Part shown: in pieces, positions 1 through 6,475 of the stretch
How the letters are laid out: each line of letters starts with the position of its first letter
Position numbering within the stretch: position 1 is the stretch's first letter
Source: Candidatus Sivonenia alaskensis PMM_0068
Lineage (GTDB): Bacteria; Cyanobacteriota; Cyanobacteriia; Gloeobacterales; PMM-0068
Length of the DNA stretch: 17,694 bases
Assembly (NCBI GenBank): GCA_949127685.1
Contig: CASBPW010000101.1
Span: 1-17,694 of the forward strand
Reading direction: 5' to 3'
Translations under genes and position numbers: made by a program
Notes under the pieces: generated by a model
The model's input: the letters and a program-made list of their open reading frames with translations, nothing else
Databases searched by the model: none
Told to the model about the DNA's origin: nothing

Positions 1-251
1 GAGACTGTCTTCTGATCCTTCGAGGACACACCCGTCGGGTCTGCTCGGTAGCCTTTAGCCGAGATGGAAAGACTCTACTCAGCGGAAGCCAGGATGAATC
101 GATGAGGCTTTGGTCCCTGCCTGGGGGAGAAGAATGCAGGATACTAAAGCCCGATAGACTCTACGAGGGGATGAACATCACAGGGGTTACCGGGCTCACC
201 GAATCTCAAAAAGTGACCCTGAAATCTCTAGGGGCTATCGATAACGATTAA
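1..251 (+). CDS. WD40 repeat protein, C-terminal fragment
   Basis: The reading frame is open from base 3 and ends at TAA 249-251, giving 82 residues of a gene that starts left of the window. Residues 7-38 form one WD40 blade: RGHTRRVCSVAFSRDG followed by LLSGSQD and the closing MRLW. Beta-propellers of this type usually act as protein-protein scaffolds; the full protein may also carry NACHT/NB-ARC or pentapeptide domains that cannot be seen here. The tail after the last blade, with LYEGMNITGVTGLTESQK, matches the C-terminal extension I know from cyanobacterial WD40 and pentapeptide proteins, so the end is probably intact. The stop overlaps that of the convergent lipoxygenase gene by a few bases. 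Family certain; specific role unknown. Confidence 0.85.
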   Translation, partial: DCLLILRGHTRRVCSVAFSRDGKTLLSGSQDESMRLWSLPGGEECRILKPDRLYEGMNITGVTGLTESQKVTLKSLGAIDND

Positions 252-1948
252 GCACTTATGCTATTCGGAATTAACGAGGGTTTTAGATAGGGATAGGGCA
301 CATAGCGGCTGCGGTTTCTCACCTCAATTTCCTGTTCAATGAGACGCAAATCCTGCTGGAATTGCTGGACAAGAAGTTTGATATGGGGATTCCCCATAAA
401 AGCGATATGGAACGATTCATCATAGTATCCCAGGCGGTCATGACGGTAGAAAGATAAAAAATTGACAATTTTGAGTTGAGCATCTGCTTGTTCTTGGGGC
501 GGGAGAAATTCCATCAGGGTGTTTTCATCGGGGATCTCCCCTTTGCTTTCTGGAATTTTTTTATACGCTGCTAGGGGCACATTAGGAACAAAAGCGAGAT
601 AATCATATTGCGGATAGTTTACCGCAGCGTGTTGCGGACCACTAGTAAAGATGACATTGGTAACAATCTTAATGAGTTGTTCTACCGTTTGAATAGGCGA
701 AGGCATGCCCTTTACCTTACCTTCTTCAACTAAGTCTTTAGCCCAATCCTGTAGTTCATTGTCGCCTTGAACTTTCTGATTCCCTGTACTTGTTTCATCA
801 TCCAGATACCAGTGGTGGAGGAAATTAGATACAAACTTCTCGATAGCATCCCACACCGGAAGACCATCGTCGCGATAGGGAAAGTGCGGAAGCTGACGTA
901 CATCGTCTAAACCGCGTTTCTTCAGTTCTGTACGAATCTCAAATTGGCCTAAATCCCAACTGTCATAGGCATTTTTCAGAATTCCGAGAGATTCCTGTAA
1001 TGTGCCCGCCAAAATTCGGTCCACATGACCGCCGTACGTCCCTTCTAGGTAGGGGTTTATCAAGAGTTGAAACCCTTGGTCGTTGACAGCCAGTAGGAAT
1101 CGAAGATGGGGTCTTAATAATAAGCCAAGGGGATGATTTATGGCCAGCTTTCGGGCAGTAGCAATTGCAAAAGGTGCCATTACAAAATGGGTTCTGCACA
1201 GATGGCTACTCATCTCATGGTGGTTACCGTCAGCAATTTGGACGCATAGCTTAGCCACAAACCAATCCATTGGATTATCTCGAGGGGTATATATAGAACC
1301 ACCAGGTTTTTGATGAATCTGAATGGCAAGAGGCACTAATTCACCCTGAGTTAAACCAGGGTTCTGCTTCCAATGAAAAAAGGCCAAAGGTTTAGGTAAA
1401 TACTTCTGTTGTCCCTTATAGGTACCTCCCTGAACAAAGGAGAGGTTGTCATAATCCGCTACATAAATATTTCCTTTCTGAAGTTCTTCATCCAAACGCA
1501 AAGAAGGATAGGCCTTTTTCAGATCTTCCTGTGTGAAGAAATCTGACGAGATATGCGTAATCCGGCGCAAAACCATAGGATTGACACCGGAAAGTCGCTG
1601 TTCGGCAAAGGCAAAATCTGTTTGATAGTTCTTGATAATGGCAGGCTCGTACATTTGTGGCGGGAAAAAGTCTTCAAAGTTTTGGAGCCCTGTAAAGGGT
1701 TCCAGAGTGCTGCCTAGGGAAAGCCGTGAAGCTAAGTAGGTGGGTGTGAACTGTGCTGTAAGAGGAACACGGGGAAAGCCTGGTTTTTTGTAATCCGACG
1801 GAGCATAGGCTTTCAGTACTTCCTCCGGCACGGGCTTGAGGGATGGAAGCGGGCTCTCGGGCCGGAAAATATACAGGTCCCTGTCGGGAAGAAAGCTGCG
1901 TTGTTCTCCATGTGGTAATGCTGGAGTTTGTGGGGGCTGCATGCTCAT
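248..1948 (-). CDS. Mini-lipoxygenase (non-heme iron dioxygenase, no PLAT domain)
   Basis: Lipoxygenases insert O2 into polyunsaturated fatty acids to give hydroperoxides, the entry point to oxylipins. The 566-residue protein is about the length of a catalytic domain alone; there is no N-terminal PLAT/C2 barrel, as in other bacterial mini-lipoxygenases. The core motif runs at about 230-281: VAKLCVQIADGNHHE, then His249-x4-His254 (HLCRTH), then NHPLGLLLRPH. The third and fourth iron ligands are His440 and Asn444 in QHAAVN. The fifth ligand is normally the carboxylate of a C-terminal Ile; here the family ending PNSIS is followed by Ala566, not Ile. The Glu usual before PF in the helix after His254 is Ala (MAPFAIATAR). 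No signal peptide is seen. ATG at 1946-1948 follows AAAGGGAC; a second ATG lies two codons in. The product regiospecificity cannot be read from the sequence. No allene oxide synthase or hydroperoxide lyase partner lies nearby. Confidence 0.93.
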   Translation of the reverse strand: MSMQPPQTPALPHGEQRSFLPDRDLYIFRPESPLPSLKPVPEEVLKAYAPSDYKKPGFPRVPLTAQFTPTYLASRLSLGSTLEPFTGLQNFEDFFPPQMYEPAIIKNYQTDFAFAEQRLSGVNPMVLRRITHISSDFFTQEDLKKAYPSLRLDEELQKGNIYVADYDNLSFVQGGTYKGQQKYLPKPLAFFHWKQNPGLTQGELVPLAIQIHQKPGGSIYTPRDNPMDWFVAKLCVQIADGNHHEMSSHLCRTHFVMAPFAIATARKLAINHPLGLLLRPHLRFLLAVNDQGFQLLINPYLEGTYGGHVDRILAGTLQESLGILKNAYDSWDLGQFEIRTELKKRGLDDVRQLPHFPYRDDGLPVWDAIEKFVSNFLHHWYLDDETSTGNQKVQGDNELQDWAKDLVEEGKVKGMPSPIQTVEQLIKIVTNVIFTSGPQHAAVNYPQYDYLAFVPNVPLAAYKKIPESKGEIPDENTLMEFLPPQEQADAQLKIVNFLSFYRHDRLGYYDESFHIAFMGNPHIKLLVQQFQQDLRLIEQEIEVRNRSRYVPYPYLKPSLIPNSISA

Positions 1949-2627
1949 TTTTGTCCCTTTAAGTAATGGGCTGTGCTAGTGGGGAAGAACACTGTCGTAT
2001 TCAAGCCTATCTATACTTTAGAAATGAAATATGAAGAACACAATTGAACGATTTTTCGGTTTTCATCTAAAAACGACTGCGCATACCCCGCAGATCGGAA
2101 GCTGTAAGCGTGTCCAGCAGGCGAGGCCCCTGTCAGTGCAGATCACGTGCCATGCCGTGTTCGGCAGAGGCAGCCGTAACCGCAGGTCACGTGAAGCTTA
2201 CGTGCTTGTCTAAGCTTGCTGCGATTGGGGCATTGATTGGGCGTTGTTTCCCAAAGTGTTCGCAGAACAACAGAGTCTTGGTCAGAAACATCCGCAGTGC
2301 TATCTGTCTTCGAACTTACTCTTCTTGTCGAACTTATGAAAAGCAGAGATATAGGAAAGCTGGAGACTACCACCAAAGTTATGCTCTATGCTATTCCTTA
2401 ATCCTGTAAATAAGTCATCTTTACGCTGTCGAGTAAGTATTCAAAAGCATTAAACATTCATCGATAGAGTAGGTCACTTCAGACACCATAGTTCCAGCGA
2501 CCAAGTTTTTGAATTTTGTCAAAAGCCCAAGTTTTATCTCAGGCATAGTTTCTAAAATCTACGATTAGTTACCTCTGACTTAAGGGCTCAGAGACAATTC
2601 TAAGTTATTTAAAGTCTCGTTGTGGTA
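1949..2627. other. 679-bp region with no convincing gene
   Basis: This lies between the substrate-binding protein gene and the lipoxygenase gene, both minus strand, so its left end should hold the lipoxygenase promoter. Open frames at 2031-2213 and 2110-2409 (+) and 2143-2376 (-) give proteins with no family I recognise, no good ribosome site and odd composition, and I do not call them. The stretch 2085-2215 is visibly richer in G+C than 2215-2600 and contains the imperfect direct repeat GCAGRTCACGTG (2138-2149 and 2182-2193) with a shorter relative at 2090-2096. A weak inverted repeat at 2573-2578/2588-2593 lies just past the stop of the 2628 gene but has no T-tract. It could hold a small RNA or a decayed gene; neither is shown. 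Confidence 0.5.
2043..2062 (+). repeat. 20-bp near-repeat, copy 1
   Basis: ATTGAACGATTTTTCGGTTT here recurs at 10633-10652 with one substitution (G to A at the eighth base). Both copies are intergenic and on the same strand. No longer homology flanks them, so this is either a short shared signal or chance. Confidence 0.4.
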
Positions 2628-4442
2628 CTAGGGCGTGGGGGTAATGAACTGCTCATAGAAGTTCCACCTCGTTCCCCCAAGGGCTGTGTATTTGACATTT
2701 TGAACGCGGTTACGAACAGCAGTCAAGGACAAATTGTTAAGCAAATGGATGACCGGAACCTGCTCTTGAATAATGATTTGGAAGCGTTTGTAGTATTCCT
2801 TGCGCTTGCTTTCATCTAATTCTTGAGATCCTTTGATAAATATTTGGTCTACTTCTTTTTCCCAAGGGGCAATGACCCGTCCTGCATAATCCTTAATTTT
2901 ATATCGTTGCTTATCTACCACATTAGGCTGTGCGTTGTACAAGTGGAGTTGACCATCGGTACGCCATAAGTTGGCACCCCCATTTGGTTCGATGCCTCCG
3001 GTAAAACCAATCAGGACCATATCCCAATCATGGGTAACATCCAGTTTCTTAACGATGGTATTGAAGTTTAGAGGGAGCACATCCAAAGTAATCCCTATTT
3101 TTTGGAGGTCCGCCTTCATTTGAGCAGCCAACTTAGCACGGTCTGAATTTTCTGTATTCGTCACCAACGTGAAGCGAACTAGATTACCATTCTTATCCTT
3201 GAGCTTTCCATCCCCTCCCAGAAGAAAGCCTGCTTGTTTGAGAAGTGCCTTTGATTTTTCGATATTGAAGGTGTAGGCGGGCAATCCATCTTCAGGCTTG
3301 AGAAAGAAAGGACTAGGCACCGAGATCGGGGAGTCCTGTAAGGCTCCGAGTCCACGATAGATATTGTCAAGCATCGTCTGACGGTCCAGCGCATAGGCGA
3401 TAGCCTGTCGAAACTTTACATTGTTAAACCAAGAACTCTTGATCGGGTCGACAAAAGGTTTTTTATTGGCTGGATTTTTACCCTGTAAGAGGTTGAAAGC
3501 GACAAAAAGCTCTCCAAAATCAGGTCCGCCATTATAGACAGTATAGCCACCTTCTTTTTCCTTAGGTTTGAGAAGTTCAAAATCCTCCCCTCTCAAACCA
3601 TAGGCATCGGACTGTCCTGATTGAAACTTTAGGAGAGTAGCATCTATATTCGGAACAATTTGTATGGTTCTATTCGTAATATAGGGTTGCTGACGTCCTT
3701 CTTTATCTTTACGCCAATAGTTAGGATTGATTTGATACCGAATGCGCTGTCCTGGTACATATTCTTGAAATACATACAGGCCATTGCCGACGATTTTTTT
3801 GACATCCGTATCAATAGCCCAAGTCGTTAGAAAATTAGGTTCTCCCTTGGAATTGGTTTCTTTAACCGTCTTCTCCAGAATGTGTTTGGGAAGAATGGGT
3901 AAGCCAATGGAGCGCATAAAGGGAGCAAAAGGTTCTGGCAAATTGAAGGCTATAGTGCGGGCATCTACTTTTTCAAGCTTGGGTAATTCTTGCTTGTTGC
4001 CAATGCGGAGGCTATCCCGAGAATCGGTGGGAATGTCGAGATTGAAATAAACGTCATTAAAAGTGAACAAGACATCATCGGCTGTTAGGGGAGCGCCATC
4101 AGACCATTTCAAGCCCTCGCGCAAGGTGAACACAACCCGCTTGCCATCTTTGCTTATTTCCCATTTTTCAGCGAGTTCTGGTTCCACCTCCGCCGTTAGC
4201 CCATTTTCTGACACTAGGCCTTCGAAGACCAAGCTTAAGGGTCCAGTACTAGAAGTTTCCTGGGCAAGCGCAGTATTGAAGGTCTTGGGGTCCGCCGTAG
4301 TCGTTGAGAGATATTCTCCTCCGATCTCTACCGGTTTATTGGAAGAGGCCCCTGTTTGCGGTTGTGTTCCCCCCCCACAGGCCGCTAGGGTAAGACTCAG
4401 GCTAAAGCAGAGGACAGACCAGTAGATTTTTTTTACAAGCAT
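2628..4442 (-). CDS. Oligopeptide/dipeptide-type ABC transporter substrate-binding lipoprotein (SBP family 5)
   Basis: This is the extracytoplasmic solute receptor of an ABC importer of the peptide/nickel class. The N-terminus is a lipoprotein signal: MLVKK, a hydrophobic stretch, then lipobox LAAC with Cys22 as the lipidated residue and a Gly-rich linker behind it. The family 5 signature is at about 89-130: ELAEKWEISKDGKRVVFTLR, then LKWSDGAPLTADDVLFTF. Length 604 is normal to slightly long for the family. No permease or ATPase genes adjoin it, so it either serves a transporter encoded elsewhere or is an orphan; in cyanobacteria such receptors are often unlinked. The ligand cannot be predicted: family 5 includes peptide, nickel, sugar and opine binders. 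ATG 4440-4442 is chosen because it starts the signal peptide directly; the ribosome site is weak. ycf39 lies 48 bp upstream on the same strand. Confidence 0.92.
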   Translation of the reverse strand: MLVKKIYWSVLCFSLSLTLAACGGGTQPQTGASSNKPVEIGGEYLSTTTADPKTFNTALAQETSSTGPLSLVFEGLVSENGLTAEVEPELAEKWEISKDGKRVVFTLREGLKWSDGAPLTADDVLFTFNDVYFNLDIPTDSRDSLRIGNKQELPKLEKVDARTIAFNLPEPFAPFMRSIGLPILPKHILEKTVKETNSKGEPNFLTTWAIDTDVKKIVGNGLYVFQEYVPGQRIRYQINPNYWRKDKEGRQQPYITNRTIQIVPNIDATLLKFQSGQSDAYGLRGEDFELLKPKEKEGGYTVYNGGPDFGELFVAFNLLQGKNPANKKPFVDPIKSSWFNNVKFRQAIAYALDRQTMLDNIYRGLGALQDSPISVPSPFFLKPEDGLPAYTFNIEKSKALLKQAGFLLGGDGKLKDKNGNLVRFTLVTNTENSDRAKLAAQMKADLQKIGITLDVLPLNFNTIVKKLDVTHDWDMVLIGFTGGIEPNGGANLWRTDGQLHLYNAQPNVVDKQRYKIKDYAGRVIAPWEKEVDQIFIKGSQELDESKRKEYYKRFQIIIQEQVPVIHLLNNLSLTAVRNRVQNVKYTALGGTRWNFYEQFITPTP

Positions 4443-4490
4443 CTTTCAGGTGCAGGCACATCACGTCTTTTGTACTTTACTGCACAACGT

Positions 4491-5450
4491 CTAGAAAGGA
4501 GTGCGGACCTTGGGCGGCTTATAGTTCATTTCTCTGAGTTTGCGCTTCATCTTGGTGAAATATTCGCCCAGAAATTGCTCCATGGTCGTGAGTTCCCCCA
4601 TCCCGACGCCAAAAGCATCACAGGTCGGTTGCATATCAGCCCCGAAGGATTCTCCAGAAGCAATCACTTCCGAGAATTCAAAAAAATCGGCGGAATAGCG
4701 GGTCCACTCGAAGTATTTGGCAGCCTTCCGCATAAATTTCAGTAAACTTAAGGGCAGGCGGGTGACCTTAGGGACTCGAGGCCAGTCTGCCAATTCATCG
4801 CAGAGGCCAATTAGTTCATCAGGTGTCCAAAGCTCTGTGCCAGAAAGGGCAAAAGTCTGGTTATGCACTTCCGGCTTGGTAAGGGCCAGACTATAAAAAC
4901 GGGCGGCATCCAACGTGCTGATGTAGGCAACACTGGAAGGCTCTCCCAAGACCCAGACGGTCTTTTGTTCCAAGATCGGGATGGCGTACTGAGAAATCAC
5001 TCCTTGCAGAAAAGCAGTAGGGCGAAAAATGACATAATTCATTCCCGAAGCTTTGAGTTGCTTCTCCCGATCCAACTTGAGGCCCATTAGTGGCACATTC
5101 GGATACTGATCGCACTTGAAGATTGAGGTAAAGATGAAAAGCTTGATGCCTGCTTTTTTGGCCCCTTCGATAAGAACTTGATTGCCTCTGTCCACGGAGT
5201 AGATGGTGTTTCCCTTCAAGCCTGCTCCAGCACTGGCCGTCGTGATCACTGCATCGACGCCTTCCAGAACTTCGGGCAGGTTCTCTAGATTGTTCAGGTC
5301 TCCTTTGTAGAGGACGGCACCCCATTCTTCCAAGAACTGCGCTCGAACTCGGTCTCGGACTAAACAGCGGACGCTATGACCATCGGCAATGACTTTTTTA
5401 ACAATCTGTCTGCCTAGAGTCCCTGTACCACCAACTACTAAAACATTCAT
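4491..5450 (-). CDS. ycf39: Ycf39/HCF244-like NAD(P)-binding photosystem II assembly factor
   Basis: Atypical short-chain dehydrogenase (NmrA-like) of 319 residues. The nucleotide-binding loop is GGTGTLGR at residues 7-14, after the first strand MNVLVV. The order of landmarks follows Ycf39 proteins: EEWGAVLYKGDL (41-52), VLEGVDAVI (61-69), NVPLMGLK (118-125), FLQGVISQYAIPILE (147-161), then WTPDELIGLCDEL and the C-terminal FFEFSEVIASG. In cyanobacteria and chloroplasts Ycf39/HCF244 binds early D1-containing photosystem II assembly modules together with Hlip proteins and helps synthesis or pigment loading of D1; this is family knowledge. A GTG four codons upstream (5460-5462) is in frame, but the ATG at 5448-5450 puts the Rossmann strand at the N-terminus as usual and is preferred. 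No clear Shine-Dalgarno is seen. The small membrane zinc-ribbon gene lies 65 bp upstream and could share its transcript. Confidence 0.88.
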   Translation of the reverse strand: MNVLVVGGTGTLGRQIVKKVIADGHSVRCLVRDRVRAQFLEEWGAVLYKGDLNNLENLPEVLEGVDAVITTASAGAGLKGNTIYSVDRGNQVLIEGAKKAGIKLFIFTSIFKCDQYPNVPLMGLKLDREKQLKASGMNYVIFRPTAFLQGVISQYAIPILEQKTVWVLGEPSSVAYISTLDAARFYSLALTKPEVHNQTFALSGTELWTPDELIGLCDELADWPRVPKVTRLPLSLLKFMRKAAKYFEWTRYSADFFEFSEVIASGESFGADMQPTCDAFGVGMGELTTMEQFLGEYFTKMKRKLREMNYKPPKVRTPF

Positions 5451-5515
5451 TTTATAAAGCACTACTTTAATAAAAGTTTACAAGATTATTTGACCAAGAT
5501 CATGGGTGTTCTTGC

Positions 5516-5827
5516 CTACCGCTGTTTAGACTCAACCGCGATTATTTGGCGGGACTCTGAGGTAACCTTTTGGCCGCAATTCCGGCATGTGGCCCCTGAA
5601 GGAGTAGAAATTAAGACCGTTTCACAGTTTGGACAAGGCCCTTGGGCGGCATTCCAATAGAGAGAAATGCCAAGGGCTATGGCCGTCAGGAGCACGACAG
5701 CCAGAATGAATCCGATTTGAATACTGCCTGTGGTAATCGGGAAAACAATAGCGGCGATCGCACCTCCGCGCAGGACACCCCAACCCACTCCAAATAAAAT
5801 GCGCTTGGCGGTGGTCAATTCTTCCAT
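5516..5827 (-). CDS. Small membrane protein with C-terminal zinc ribbon, function unknown
   Basis: 103 residues with no family I can name. Two predicted membrane spans lie at about 12-32 (FGVGWGVLRGGAIAAIVF) and 36-58 (IQIGFILAVVLLTAIALGIS), followed by a soluble tail with two CxxC knuckles, CPNC (65-68) and CRNC (81-84), typical of a rubredoxin-like or zinc-ribbon metal site facing one side of the membrane. The protein is short but complete, with ATG at 5825-5827 and no strong ribosome site. It sits upstream of ycf39 on the same strand, so a thylakoid or assembly role is possible but is inference from position only. A Pho-box-like repeat lies about 90-105 bp upstream, read in this gene's direction. 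Confidence 0.75.
   Translation of the reverse strand: MEELTTAKRILFGVGWGVLRGGAIAAIVFPITTGSIQIGFILAVVLLTAIALGISLYWNAAQGPCPNCETVLISTPSGATCRNCGQKVTSESRQIIAVESKQR
5754..5761. repeat. HIP1 octamer
   Basis: GCGATCGC, the highly iterated palindrome of many cyanobacterial genomes. This is the only exact copy I found in the window; near-matches occur inside coding sequence at about 11534 and 12076. HIP1-rich genomes carry it far more often, so its scarcity is mildly informative about lineage. Confidence 0.8.
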
Positions 5828-5914
5828 TGTTTTTTGTAAAGAAAACGTTACATTCTCAGATTAGCGGGATCTGCGACCGATCCGCACCTAATAGCGGCAG
5901 GCCCGTACTACAAA

Positions 5915-5933
5915 AGGTTAAAATAGGGTTAAG
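5915..5933 (-). promoter_or_regulatory. Candidate Pho box (SphR-type tandem repeat)
   Basis: Read on the minus strand, this is CTTAACCC-TAT-TTTAACCT: two 8-bp repeats starting 11 bp apart. The cyanobacterial Pho box bound by SphR/PhoB consists of CTTAACCT-like 8-mers at 11-bp spacing; three copies are usual and a third is not obvious here. It is oriented towards the zinc-ribbon gene (start 5827) and ends only 17 bp before the MgtC start (5951), too close for a classical activator site for that gene. A TATTAG about 21 bp beyond the repeat is a poorly placed -10. sphR/sphS lie in the same window. No binding data are available. Confidence 0.35.
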
Positions 5934-5950
5934 AAGTCCTGGGGCAACGA

Positions 5951-6475
5951 ATGGGAGAAATGCTGTGGACGGGTGAGTTAAAGGAAATCTTTTTCCGGTT
6001 GGGAGCGGCGGTTTTAATTGGTGGCATCCTGGGCATCAATCGAGAACTCCGACATAAACCAGCAGGGATGCGGACTCATGCCCTTGTTGCCTTGGGGGCT
6101 GCCTTGATTACCTTGATCGCAGTCCAACTTAGTCCCAAGGATATTGCTGTGGATGGCAATATAGTAGTCCGTTCCATTCAAGGGATTGTCACCGGCATTG
6201 GTTTTTTGGGTGGTGGGGTCATTTTGCGCAGTCAGGACCAGACGATGGTAAGAGGACTGACGACCGCAGCCTCGATTTGGGTAGTTGCTGCCCTAGGCAT
6301 AGCCTGTGGGGTCGGGTTTTGGCAGATGGCCCTGATTGCCATGGGATTTAGTTTGCTGATCCTAGTTGTGGGAGAACCTCTGGAGCATTTTCTTCATCAG
6401 ATGCTTCCTGGGCATAAGGAAGACGAGTTGGAGAAGCCTGTGGAAATTAAGAACCAGTCTTTAACCCCTCTATAG
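5951..6475 (+). CDS. MgtC/SapB family membrane protein
   Basis: 174 residues, nearly all membrane-embedded. Family signatures in order are REL-x-H-KPAGMRTHALVALGAAL (31-52), GIGFLGGGVI (82-91) and RGLTTAASIWVVAALGIACG (101-120), with four to five membrane spans. The C-terminal cytoplasmic tail is short (about 25 residues) and lacks the ACT-like domain found in Salmonella-type MgtC, as in many SapB-like members. MgtC proteins affect growth under low magnesium and, in enterobacteria, phosphate uptake and ATP homeostasis; the role in cyanobacteria is not established. ATG 5951 is used; another ATG is three codons in (5960). The gene is divergent from the zinc-ribbon gene with a 123-bp spacer. Its TAG stop abuts the stop of the convergent DUF2252 gene in the hexamer CTATAG. 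Confidence 0.9.
   Translation: MGEMLWTGELKEIFFRLGAAVLIGGILGINRELRHKPAGMRTHALVALGAALITLIAVQLSPKDIAVDGNIVVRSIQGIVTGIGFLGGGVILRSQDQTMVRGLTTAASIWVVAALGIACGVGFWQMALIAMGFSLLILVVGEPLEHFLHQMLPGHKEDELEKPVEIKNQSLTPL

Noticed and set aside
2031..2409. Two overlapping plus-strand open frames (60 and 99 codons) in the gap
   Set aside because: No recognisable family, no good ribosome sites, unusual composition with many Arg, Ser and Cys; they read like chance frames.
2573..2593. CTCTGA/TCAGAG inverted repeat past the substrate-binding protein gene as a terminator
   Set aside because: Only six base pairs, a nine-base loop and no T-tract on the transcribed strand.
4063..4425. 120-codon plus-strand frame
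   Set aside because: Lies entirely opposite the substrate-binding protein, whose family motifs are clear; an antisense shadow.
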